A stretch of DNA of 64,000 bases from Xanthocytophaga flava. Lineage in GTDB: Bacteria > Bacteroidota > Bacteroidia > Cytophagales > 172606-1. This document shows, piece by piece, positions 36,330 through 44,623 of this stretch. Position 1 is the stretch's first letter; each line of letters opens with the position of its first letter. The stretch is taken from NCBI GenBank assembly GCA_030068525.1, contig JASJOS010000018.1, positions 1 through 64,000 on the forward strand, given 5' to 3'. Below the pieces are notes generated by a model. The model was not told the DNA's origin, searched no databases, and saw only the letters and a program-made list of their open reading frames with translations. A program made the translations under genes and the position numbers.

Positions 36330-38744
36330 ATGCCTTTAAAACCTATGAAACAGCACATTTTTATTTTTCTTATCTGCCTTAGCACTACTCTATCTGGTTG
36401 GGCACAAACCAAGGTTACTATTAGCGGATACATGCGTGATGGCGCCAATGGTGAAGGACTCATTGGCGCTACGGTTCAGATCAAAGGACAAACTACCGGC
36501 ACCGTAACAAACGAATATGGATTTTATTCTCTTACAATCCCTCAGGGAAACTACACCCTGGTATATCAATACATTGGATATCTGAGTCAGGAAAAAGCCG
36601 TTACCCTGCAGGCAAATCAGAAAATAGATATTCAGCTATCGGCAGACCAGGTGCAGATACAGGAGGTGGTTGTCACTGAAACACGTCCGGATAACAACGT
36701 CCGTAGTATGGATATGGGTGTCAGTAAACTGGAAATGAAAGCCATCCGATCGATGCCAGCCCTGTTAGGCGAAGTAGATGTAGTTCGCAGTATTCAGTTA
36801 TTACCAGGTGTCAGTACGGTTGGGGAAGGTGCTTCAGGATTCAATGTTCGTGGTGGTGGAGTAGACCAGAATCTGATCCTGCTGGATGAGGCTCCTGTCT
36901 ATAACTCTTCACACCTGATGGGCTTCTTTTCAGTATTTAACCCTGATGCAGTGAAAGATGTAAAACTGATCAAAGGAGGCATACCAGCCCAATATGGAGG
37001 CCGTCTCTCTTCTCTGCTAGATGTACGGATGAAAGAAGGCAACAACAAAAAGTTTGGTCTTTCTGGGGGAATTGGTACTATTTCCAGCCGACTCACAGTC
37101 GAAGGCCCTATTCAGAAAGACAAAAGTTCATTTATTATCTCAGGTCGCCGATCCTATGCAGATATGTTTCTGAAATTATCTTCTGATGAGGATCTCAAAA
37201 ACAACCAACTTTATTTTTATGATCTGAGTGCCAAGGTAAACTTTACACTTAGTCCCAAAGATCGTCTGTTTGTATCAGGGTATTTTGGCAAAGACGCTTT
37301 TAAATTTGAAGATGCCAGTGGCAATTCAGGAGGATTCAAAATGAACTGGGGAAATAAAACAGGTACAGTACGCTGGAATCACCTGTTTAGTGACCGGATG
37401 TTTGCCAACTTTACAGCTGTATACAGCGACTATGACTACCAACTGGGCGTTCTTAGTGGATCACAGGCTTTTGAATGGACATCTCATATCTATAATTATA
37501 GTGGCAAAGCGGATTTTTCGTACTATCTCAATGCCCGTAATACCATTACATTCGGTGTAAGTGCTATCCGCTATCAGTTTGAACCTGGTAAGGCTATTCC
37601 AAAAAGTGAAGAATCTATCTTTAACCCATTGGAACTGGCACATCAGAACTCCATTGAATATGCAGCTTATATTGATAATGAGCAACAACTCACACCGCAG
37701 TTGTCAGTGCAATACGGACTTCGGTTCTCTGCCTATAACTACCTGGGAGCAATGACTGTATATGATTATGTAGGCGAAAACAACGAAAAGAAAGTTCCGG
37801 TAAACCAGCGAACCTATGGCAAAGGTGAATCTATTAGCTTCTATACTAATCCAGAGCCTCGTTTTTCTTTGCGATATAACTTGAACGAACGTAGTTCCAT
37901 TAAGGCTAGCTATAATCGTATGGCACAGTATGTACACCTGATCTCCAACACCACAGCAGCTTCGCCACTGGATGTATGGTCGCCTACCACCAACAACATC
38001 AAACCGGAACTGGCAGACCAGATAGCCGTAGGGTATTTCCGCAATTTCAAAAACAATATGTTTGAGACTTCAGCAGAGGTATTTTACAAAACCATGAAAA
38101 ACCAGATCGACTATCGTGATGGAGCTGAAGTATTGCTGAATCAGGAACTGGAAGGTGATTTATTATATGGAGATGGCCGTGCGTATGGACTTGAGTTATA
38201 TGTTAAGAAAAACTCAGGCAAGCTAACAGGCTGGGTAAGCTACACGTTATCCCGTTCAGAACGTAAGATTGACGGTCTGAACATGAACAAAGAAGGAGAA
38301 GCTCAATGGTATGCAGCCAAATACGACAGAACACATATTCTCTCTGCAGTAGGCATTTATACATTGAACAAAAAGTGGAGCTTTTCCAGCAACTTCTCCT
38401 ACACAACAGGTGTAGCAACCACCTTCCCTAATGCCCGATACGAGGTAGAAGATGGCACACTGGTAGTACCTCATAACACAGAGGGCACGCGCAATAATTA
38501 CCGTGTTCCGGCCTATCATCGTCTGGATCTGTCAGCAACCTTAACACCTGCCAAGAATGAACATCGTCGCTGGAAGAGTGAATGGGTATTCTCAATCTAC
38601 AACGTATACGCCAAACGAAATCCATTTACTGTGTATTTCCGCCAGAACGACGAAAACAATGCTTCGAAGATACAAACAGAAGCTGTCCGCCTGTCAATCT
38701 TCGGTTCTATCCTACCTTCTGTTACCTATAACTTCAAATTCTAA
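36330..38744 (+). CDS. TonB-dependent receptor with carboxypeptidase-like N-terminal domain
   Basis: The 804-residue protein (start 36330; 36345 is possible and gives the cleaner signal MKQHIFIFLICLSTTLSGWAQ) has a CarboxypepD_reg-like beta domain (residues about 25-115: GANGEGLIGATVQIKGQTTG), a plug (about 120-235: SIQLLPGVSTVGEGASGFNVRGG and DEAPVYNSSHLMGFFS), and a C-terminal barrel ending in SVTYNFKF. The pairing with the DUF4249 lipoprotein gene 29 bp downstream is common in Bacteroidota and suggests an outer-membrane import complex. The ligand is unknown. Confidence 0.92.
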   Translation: MPLKPMKQHIFIFLICLSTTLSGWAQTKVTISGYMRDGANGEGLIGATVQIKGQTTGTVTNEYGFYSLTIPQGNYTLVYQYIGYLSQEKAVTLQANQKIDIQLSADQVQIQEVVVTETRPDNNVRSMDMGVSKLEMKAIRSMPALLGEVDVVRSIQLLPGVSTVGEGASGFNVRGGGVDQNLILLDEAPVYNSSHLMGFFSVFNPDAVKDVKLIKGGIPAQYGGRLSSLLDVRMKEGNNKKFGLSGGIGTISSRLTVEGPIQKDKSSFIISGRRSYADMFLKLSSDEDLKNNQLYFYDLSAKVNFTLSPKDRLFVSGYFGKDAFKFEDASGNSGGFKMNWGNKTGTVRWNHLFSDRMFANFTAVYSDYDYQLGVLSGSQAFEWTSHIYNYSGKADFSYYLNARNTITFGVSAIRYQFEPGKAIPKSEESIFNPLELAHQNSIEYAAYIDNEQQLTPQLSVQYGLRFSAYNYLGAMTVYDYVGENNEKKVPVNQRTYGKGESISFYTNPEPRFSLRYNLNERSSIKASYNRMAQYVHLISNTTAASPLDVWSPTTNNIKPELADQIAVGYFRNFKNNMFETSAEVFYKTMKNQIDYRDGAEVLLNQELEGDLLYGDGRAYGLELYVKKNSGKLTGWVSYTLSRSERKIDGLNMNKEGEAQWYAAKYDRTHILSAVGIYTLNKKWSFSSNFSYTTGVATTFPNARYEVEDGTLVVPHNTEGTRNNYRVPAYHRLDLSATLTPAKNEHRRWKSEWVFSIYNVYAKRNPFTVYFRQNDENNASKIQTEAVRLSIFGSILPSVTYNFKF

Positions 38745-38773
38745 TTCCATACATTATTTAATCTGAATTCCCT

Positions 38774-39601
38774 ATGAAACGATATATTTTGCCCGTACTG
38801 ATTTTGTTGTCTGTAGTGCTAACCAGTTGTGAAGATGTTATTGATGTAGATCTGAAACAAGGAGAAACCCTTTTAGTTGTAGATGGTTGGGTAACCAATC
38901 AACCAGGTCCCTATAAAGTTCGTCTCACATCAACAGCACCCTATTTTACCAATCAGGAAACTCCCAAAGTAACCGGAGCCACATTGATTATCAGTGATAG
39001 TGAAGGTGTAACAGATACATTAAAAGAATCTGAATCAGGTATTTACCTGACTCAGCATTTGCAGGGAAAAGTAGGCAATACCTATACACTCAAAATACTT
39101 TCCAATGGAGAGGAATATATGGCTCAGACAGAGATAAAACGTGTGCCCCCTATTGATTCCTTAACAGTGAAATACCATGAGGAGTCAGCCTTTTATGAAG
39201 AAAGCGGATATTATATCTATTACAATGGACCAGAGCCTGTCGGTATTGGAGACTTTTACAGATTTAAAATTTATCAGAATGATACGTTATTAAGTGGTCC
39301 GGGCGACCTCGCCTTCGCAGAAGATAAACTGGTAGATGGCAATTACATCGGTGACCTTCAAATGAATGATGATAAAGCATTTCGGAAGGGTGACACTATA
39401 CGCGGAGAAAACTGGGCTATTACAGAAGACAATTATCGCTACTATGTGGAGCTTTCTGCTCAAATTAATAATGGAGGGCTATTTTCCAATCCACCCGCTA
39501 ACGTACGCACCAATGTTCATAACATCAATAGCAAAGGTAAAAAAGCAGTAGGCTGGTTTGGAGGTGCAGGTGTATCCAGCAAAGAAATTGTTATTCAATA
39601 A
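38774..39601 (+). CDS. DUF4249 lipoprotein, partner of the TonB receptor
   Basis: The 275-residue protein has a lipoprotein signal (ILPVLILLSVVLTSC) followed by the family core DVDLKQGETLLVVDGWVTNQPGPY, LTSTAPYFTN and GNTYTLKI, then the beta-rich C-terminal domain. DUF4249 proteins are encoded beside TonB-dependent receptors and probably act as surface or periplasmic substrate-binding partners. The gene is in the same operon, with a strong terminator about 80 bp downstream. Confidence 0.88.
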   Translation: MKRYILPVLILLSVVLTSCEDVIDVDLKQGETLLVVDGWVTNQPGPYKVRLTSTAPYFTNQETPKVTGATLIISDSEGVTDTLKESESGIYLTQHLQGKVGNTYTLKILSNGEEYMAQTEIKRVPPIDSLTVKYHEESAFYEESGYYIYYNGPEPVGIGDFYRFKIYQNDTLLSGPGDLAFAEDKLVDGNYIGDLQMNDDKAFRKGDTIRGENWAITEDNYRYYVELSAQINNGGLFSNPPANVRTNVHNINSKGKKAVGWFGGAGVSSKEIVIQ

Positions 39602-39682
39602 GTGCTGCTGATTATTTTTTAACTGCATATTTAGTATTTACACTAACAGCAAGCTAATCAGCCACATACTATCTTATTACTC

Positions 39683-39719
39683 AATGGTTCATATACATAG
39701 TGTATATGAACCATTATTT
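39683..39719 (+). terminator. Terminator of the TonB receptor operon
   Basis: AATGGTTCATATACA pairs perfectly with TGTATATGAACCATT (15 bp, 3-base loop), followed by ATTTTTAT. Confidence 0.85.
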
Positions 39720-40540
39720 TTATCACACAACTGTTTATTATCATCCAGTTCACAAATTTTCATAAACACTACACCAGGTCATTCTAAAAGCAGCGGATAT
39801 TTATTTTTTACAAAAATCACATAAGATAAATACAATTCGCCTGTAATCTCTAAAAATGCACAGTAAGTGACTCATCCCATACAGAATACAATACTTCGCA
39901 AAAGTGTATTCAGGATATTTTTATCAAAAGCTATCAGATCTCTGCTTTTTAGCGAATTATAGGCTCTCATGCTCTGAAAAAGTACTTACATCTATTTTCA
40001 CCTACACATATCTTTACGAACCCCTTAACAATAACACTAAAACACTAACAATCAGTATATTACATTAAAAACAGGCTGGTACGTATTTCTTATCAACTGT
40101 TAAGACCGTGACAAATAGAAGCGATTTTTGACAAATTCCAGACATTTCTTACATCAATTTGTAGAACTTTTATCTTCTAATTTATTTTTTTCCAGCAGCT
40201 TGAGCGATCTGTATTATATCCTACTTACACATTTTTTTTATTTTTCCTTTCTAAAAGAAATTATTAGAAAACGACCAATAGCATATTGGATAAATACAAA
40301 ACCTCACTAAACAAATTTGACATTACCTTGAAAAAGATTGTACATTTTCAGGACATAGGAGTATGCATACATACCAACTATAACTTTCTTTTTTTGAGAT
40401 GTCTTTCTGACACAAATCCACAATTGCACTATTCTCAGTTAGAGGTAGCATATTTTTGACACCTGTCTACTACTTTTTTGAATTTTATTACGAAAGCTCC
40501 TTCCTGACTCCATTGCACTTTTTTTATGCCAAAGCTGCAG
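39720..40540. other. Long AT-rich intergenic region
   Basis: Nearly a kilobase without a credible gene; small open frames at 40128 and 40435 lack any protein-like features. No repeats or strong hairpins were found. It probably holds the upstream region of the 40641 gene. Confidence 0.5.
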
Positions 40541-40548
40541 TACCTTTG
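40541..40548 (+). promoter_or_regulatory. -7 promoter box for the 40641 gene
   Basis: TACCTTTG, a perfect match to the Bacteroidota -7 element, lies 93 bp before the ATG at 40641. A TTG occurs 25 bp upstream, which is longer than the usual spacing. Confidence 0.55.
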
Positions 40549-40640
40549 TATCGTTGGTTCTGACAAGAGTCGCACATTCAAAAGCAAATCAAAAAAATTA
40601 TTATATACAAAATCATTCATTTTATAACTATCGAAAAACT

Positions 40641-41225
40641 ATGAAAACGTCAATTCTAACTTTCGCTCTTGGTCTGGTTCTTAGTGCTAATGTGTTTGCT
40701 GCTGATGATCTGGAAAGCGCTTCAACTGCGTCAATCAATACAACTAACCGTGTATCTGTTTATAACTTAGTATATGCTTCAGCAAAAACAGGTCTGGTAA
40801 CTGTAAGCATCAAAAATCAGGATGGACAAGTAGTATTACAGGAACAAATCTTCAACGATAAAAAAGGATTTATTCGCCCATATAACTTCTCTACCATGCC
40901 TGAAGGAAGTTATACGTTAGAAGTAAAAGATGCGGCTGGTAAATCTGAACTTTCTCTTGCTTATAGCAATGTAGCAGTAAATGCAGTACGTAAAGCTGAA
41001 ATCAAAGCATTGGAGAGCAATAAATATCAATTACGTCTGGTAGGTAACACAGCGGATGCAGTAGAAGTATCTATCTATGATCAGTTTGGTTCAACTATCC
41101 ACAGCGAATCGTTATCTCAAAAAGGTAGCTTCACTCGTATCTATGACCTAAGCAAACTGAAAAATGCTAAAGGTGCTATTGAAGTGAGAGCAAATGGTAA
41201 AGTAGTAAACCGTGTAGAATTATAA
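40641..41225 (+). CDS. Secreted beta-sandwich protein, hypothetical
   Basis: About 194 residues from the ATG at 40641, which gives a signal peptide (ILTFALGLVLSANVFAA). The rest is two similar beta-sandwich units: VSVYNLVYASAKTGLVTVSIKNQDGQVVLQEQIFNDKKGFIRPYNFSTMPEGSYTLEV and, after a link, VEVSIYDQFGSTIHSESLSQKGSFTRIYDLSK. These resemble the secreted Ig-like domains found as C-terminal modules in Bacteroidota, but no sorting function can be claimed. It has very regular codon use, which suggests good expression. A terminator follows. Confidence 0.75.
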   Translation: MKTSILTFALGLVLSANVFAADDLESASTASINTTNRVSVYNLVYASAKTGLVTVSIKNQDGQVVLQEQIFNDKKGFIRPYNFSTMPEGSYTLEVKDAAGKSELSLAYSNVAVNAVRKAEIKALESNKYQLRLVGNTADAVEVSIYDQFGSTIHSESLSQKGSFTRIYDLSKLKNAKGAIEVRANGKVVNRVEL

Positions 41226-41270
41226 TAAGTAGCGTAGCTGCAAAAAATATAAATCTGATCCTTCAACAGC

Positions 41271-41301
41271 AAGCCCTGGTATTATAACCAGGGCTTTTTG
41301 T
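41271..41301 (+). terminator. Terminator of the 40641 gene
   Basis: AAGCCCTGGT pairs with ACCAGGGCTT (6-base loop) followed by TTTTGTTTTT. Confidence 0.88.
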
Positions 41302-41401
41302 TTTTAGCCTCTCCTAACACCTCCTGAATAAGGATATTATCTATACCATCTTTATTTGAATTTCAGAAATCATCTATACTACTCAATAATTTGAAAAGTT
41401 A

Positions 41402-41468
41402 TGAGCCAATTACGAAAATAATCTGAGCTTTTTACGAAAGTGAAAATCAATTACTCATGCTACCTTTG
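41402..41468 (+). promoter_or_regulatory. AraC-type double half-site and promoter
   Basis: Two 16-bp direct copies of TGAGC-N3-TTACGAAA lie at 41402-41417 and 41424-41439, exactly 22 bp apart (two helical turns), ending 21 bp before TACCTTTG (41461-41468). This is the geometry of an AraC-family activator site. The AraC gene lies at the end of the operon driven from here, so autoregulation is likely. Confidence 0.6.
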
Positions 41469-41524
41469 TAAAGTGTTTGGGAAGCCGGCTACTCAGATTA
41501 TTTTCAATAATAAAGCCCAAAACA

Positions 41525-42328
41525 ATGAAGACTATTTTTATTACAGGAGCTTCCAGTGGACTTGGAAAGGCTGCTGCCAGATTATTTGCATCCAAAGGTT
41601 GGAAGGTAATCGCAACGATGCGTACCCCAGAAAAAGAAGCAGATCTGAATCAACTATCCAATGTCACACTTTTGCCAATGGATGTGACAGACCACAAACA
41701 GATCAATGCAACAGTAGCCAAGGCCATATCACTTGGAAAAATAGATGTAGTGTTTAACAATGCAGGGTATGGTCTTATGGGTCCTTTGGAAGGAACATCA
41801 GAGGAACAGATTCATCGCCAACTGGATACAAATCTTATAGGAGTAATTCTGGTCACCCAAGCTTTTATACCCCATTTTCGGGAGAATAGAGATGGCCTGT
41901 TTCTGACTACTACTTCTATTGGAGGCCAGATAACGGTTCCTTTCTCTACTTTATACCATGCAACAAAATGGGCACTGGAAGGATTTAATGAGAGCCTTGC
42001 ATTTGAATTACAGGAATTTAACATTCGTGTAAAAACGATTGCTCCAGGTGGAATTGCCACTGATTTTGCCGGACGATCCATGAATCTGAGTACACATGAG
42101 GCTTATCAGGAAACGTTTGACAAAATGCTGAAGGTTCTATCCGGATCTTCTATATTTGAATTCTCAACTGCTGAGAAAATTGCAGAGGTTGCCTATGAAG
42201 CAGCTACTGATGGCAAAGATATAGTAAGATACCTCGCAGGCCCGGATGCACATACATTATCTATGCAAAGAGCACAACAAGGTCCGGAAGTTTTTCGAAA
42301 AGAAATCGCCAAAGCATTGTTGAGTTAA
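41525..42328 (+). CDS. SDR family oxidoreductase
   Basis: About 267 residues from the ATG at 41525 (KTIFITGASSGLGKAAARLF); a longer frame runs upstream over the promoter and is rejected. Cofactor motif TGASSGLG, VVFNNAGYG, catalytic serine in TTTSIGGQ and the YHATK motif (Tyr and Lys) are all present. It is a classical SDR of about the length of those that act on steroids, sugars or quinones; the substrate is unknown. An AraC gene follows 21 bp downstream, so the SDR is probably induced together with its own regulator. Confidence 0.9.
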   Translation: MKTIFITGASSGLGKAAARLFASKGWKVIATMRTPEKEADLNQLSNVTLLPMDVTDHKQINATVAKAISLGKIDVVFNNAGYGLMGPLEGTSEEQIHRQLDTNLIGVILVTQAFIPHFRENRDGLFLTTTSIGGQITVPFSTLYHATKWALEGFNESLAFELQEFNIRVKTIAPGGIATDFAGRSMNLSTHEAYQETFDKMLKVLSGSSIFEFSTAEKIAEVAYEAATDGKDIVRYLAGPDAHTLSMQRAQQGPEVFRKEIAKALLS

Positions 42329-42349
42329 TAGAACACTACTCTTGCAGCA

Positions 42350-43144
42350 ATGGGAGAACAAACCAAAGATCTGGGTGGAATTATTTATTCCACCTATACA
42401 GATGCTAACCGATCCGGAGAGCAATTTATCCATGAACACCATTTAGCCTATATTATCTCTGGAAGTCTGTCCATCATTGATGGTGGTCGAACTGATACAT
42501 TCAATGCAGGTGATATAGTATTGCTGCGAAAAAATAATCTTGGAAAGTTTATTAAGCAGCCCGCAAAAGACGGGCATTTTATTGCTATTACCATTCTTCT
42601 CGACAATGAAACTTTAGTAAATGCCAGTAAAGGGCAACAGCTTGCCGAAGAAGTATATGCTTCTTCGCAAGCTGTTTTATCTATAGGCCCGGATGTATTG
42701 CTAACAAATTATTTTCACTCGCTGCTTCCTTACTTTGAAGAAGTATTGACAGAAGATCTGATACACTATAAAAAGCAGGAAGCGATTTTATTACTGCTAA
42801 GATGTAATCCTTCCTTAAAAAATATTCTCTTTGACTTTGGCGTTCCAGGAAAAATAGACCTGGAAGAATTTATGAATCGTAATTTCCGATATAATGTCTC
42901 TCTCGACAAGTTTGCGTATCTGACAGGAAGAAGTCTGGCATCTTTCAAACGAGACTTTGAAAAGATATTTAATACCTCTCCTAATCGCTGGATACAACAA
43001 CGCAGGCTCAAGGAAGCTCATTATCTTATTAGAGAAAAGAAGCTAAAACCATCAGATGTATACCTGGAGGTAGGCTTTGAAAGCCTGTCACATTTCTCGT
43101 ATTCTTTCAAGCAGTTTTTCGGAAAGAACCCTTCCTCTCTGTGA
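42350..43144 (+). CDS. AraC-family transcriptional regulator
   Basis: The 264-residue protein has an N-terminal cupin-like sensing domain (residues about 15-110: HHLAYIISGSLSIIDGGRTDTFNAGDIVLLRKN) and a C-terminal pair of HTH motifs (residues about 170-262: VSLDKFAYLTGRSLASFKRDFEKIFNTSPNRWIQQRRLKEA and DVYLEVGFESLSHFSYSFKQFFG). It is the second gene of the operon with the SDR. The direct repeat upstream of the operon has the spacing expected for such a protein. Confidence 0.92.
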   Translation: MGEQTKDLGGIIYSTYTDANRSGEQFIHEHHLAYIISGSLSIIDGGRTDTFNAGDIVLLRKNNLGKFIKQPAKDGHFIAITILLDNETLVNASKGQQLAEEVYASSQAVLSIGPDVLLTNYFHSLLPYFEEVLTEDLIHYKKQEAILLLLRCNPSLKNILFDFGVPGKIDLEEFMNRNFRYNVSLDKFAYLTGRSLASFKRDFEKIFNTSPNRWIQQRRLKEAHYLIREKKLKPSDVYLEVGFESLSHFSYSFKQFFGKNPSSL

Positions 43145-43187
43145 TAAGTGACTAATACACTTATGATATCTCAGACATTTTTATTTA

Positions 43188-43550
43188 TCAGGCAATTACA
43201 GCATCTTCGTTATGCAGCCATGCTTTTTTAGCTAATAACTCATCTTCTGTTTCCTGATAGTCAGGGTCTTCTACACAGCAATCTACCGGACAAACAGCTG
43301 CACACTGAGGTTCTTCATGAAATCCTTTGCACTCTGTACATTTTCCGGATACGATATAATAGAAGTCATTGGAAACAGGTTCCTGAGGATCGCGTCCTCC
43401 CAGTTTGGAGCCGTCTTCCAATTCGATAAACTGTAGCTGCGTTCCTTCGCCCCAGGTCCACTCCGCACCTCCTTCATAGATAGCAGTATTTGGGCATTCC
43501 GGTTCACATGCCCCACAGTTAATGCAATCGTCGGTTATGATAATAGCCAT
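43188..43550 (-). CDS. 2[4Fe-4S] ferredoxin
   Basis: The 120-residue protein has the cluster motifs CINCGACEPECPNTAI (residues about 10-25) and CTECKGFHEEPQCAAVCPVDCC (residues about 74-95). The longer loop in the second motif is the hallmark of Alvin/Allochromatium vinosum-type ferredoxins. It carries electrons at low potential in the cytosol; the partner enzyme is not in this window. It is followed by its own leader and lies on the same strand as the LysR gene upstream. Confidence 0.92.
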   Translation of the reverse strand: MAIIITDDCINCGACEPECPNTAIYEGGAEWTWGEGTQLQFIELEDGSKLGGRDPQEPVSNDFYYIVSGKCTECKGFHEEPQCAAVCPVDCCVEDPDYQETEDELLAKKAWLHNEDAVIA

Positions 43551-43629
43551 ATTTCTTTTCTTCCAGGTTTTCTTTTACAAGTTTACACGTCATCTCTATC
43601 AATTACTAATCAGAAAAAATTATAGGCTA

Positions 43630-44529
43630 TTACTTAAAGTTATAATGGCTCATGCAAAAACGTTTAAACAACAGTACCAGTTTATTGGTCTGGCCATGCA
43701 ATTGAATAAATTGAAATGTACGGTAAATATCAAGGCCTTTTATATCAAGAATACTAAGTTGGTTTTGATGTAGTTCGGAAGTAATCGAATGAATAGAGAG
43801 AAAGGCAGCACAGTTGGAATGCATCAGGTATTGTTTAATGCTTTCAGTATTTTCCAGCTGAATTTCAATGTTCAGTTCTTTTGGGTGTATGTTGATCTGA
43901 GCAAGAGCCTGATATACAACATCCAATGTACCTGAACCATGTTCCCTTAATACCAGAGGGATGGTGTGCAGTTGTTCAGCCTTCGTCTCCGCTTTAGCAG
44001 CTAATTTGTTGTTGGTTCGGGTCACCAGCACTATCTCATCTTTTACAAACGGTTCATACATAATTTGCGGATGGTGTGAGATACCTTCCACCAGTGCCAC
44101 ATCTATCTTTTCATGTATAATCTGCTGTTCAATCTGTTCGCTGTTGCCTGTAAAGAAGCTGATCTGGACAGAAGGATGCGTGGATTTAAACAGAGCAAGA
44201 ATTTTAGGAAGTACATATTGAGCTAGAGTAGTACTGGCGCCAATCCGGATATTTCCACTTGTTTCAGCACTGAACTCAGCCAATTCATTTTCCAGCGCAG
44301 CGTACATTTGAAAAATCTGTTCAGCATATCGCACCAATACCTGTCCGGGCAGGGTTAATGAGATACTATTCCCATGCCTTTTAAAGAGAGCTACTCCCAG
44401 CTGATGCTCCAGTTCATTGATATGCTTCGTTACAGCTGGCTGTGTAATAAACAATTCATTGGCGGCTTTCGTAAAGCTCAGCTTCTGGGAAACTGTATAA
44501 AATACCTTTAATCTAAAATCAAAGATCAT
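43630..44529 (-). CDS. LysR-family transcriptional regulator
   Basis: The 299-residue protein has an N-terminal winged helix (LKVFYTVSQKLSFTKAANELFITQPAVTKHINELEHQLGVALFKRHG, with a typical recognition helix) and a substrate-binding domain from about residue 90 (IRIGASTTLAQYVLPKILALFK). A Cbl/CysB-like sub-pattern is present, as in regulators of sulphur or CbbR-like pathways, but the target is not known. The ferredoxin gene lies directly downstream on the same strand. No obvious divergent target gene is present. Confidence 0.9.
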   Translation of the reverse strand: MIFDFRLKVFYTVSQKLSFTKAANELFITQPAVTKHINELEHQLGVALFKRHGNSISLTLPGQVLVRYAEQIFQMYAALENELAEFSAETSGNIRIGASTTLAQYVLPKILALFKSTHPSVQISFFTGNSEQIEQQIIHEKIDVALVEGISHHPQIMYEPFVKDEIVLVTRTNNKLAAKAETKAEQLHTIPLVLREHGSGTLDVVYQALAQINIHPKELNIEIQLENTESIKQYLMHSNCAAFLSIHSITSELHQNQLSILDIKGLDIYRTFQFIQLHGQTNKLVLLFKRFCMSHYNFK

Positions 44530-44623
44530 GTATGTGAATTGTAATCTATAGGGATGTAGAAACCATTGATTTACAAATCAACCCACAACTAGTTGATAAT
44601 TCAACTCTTATAGCAGATTATAT

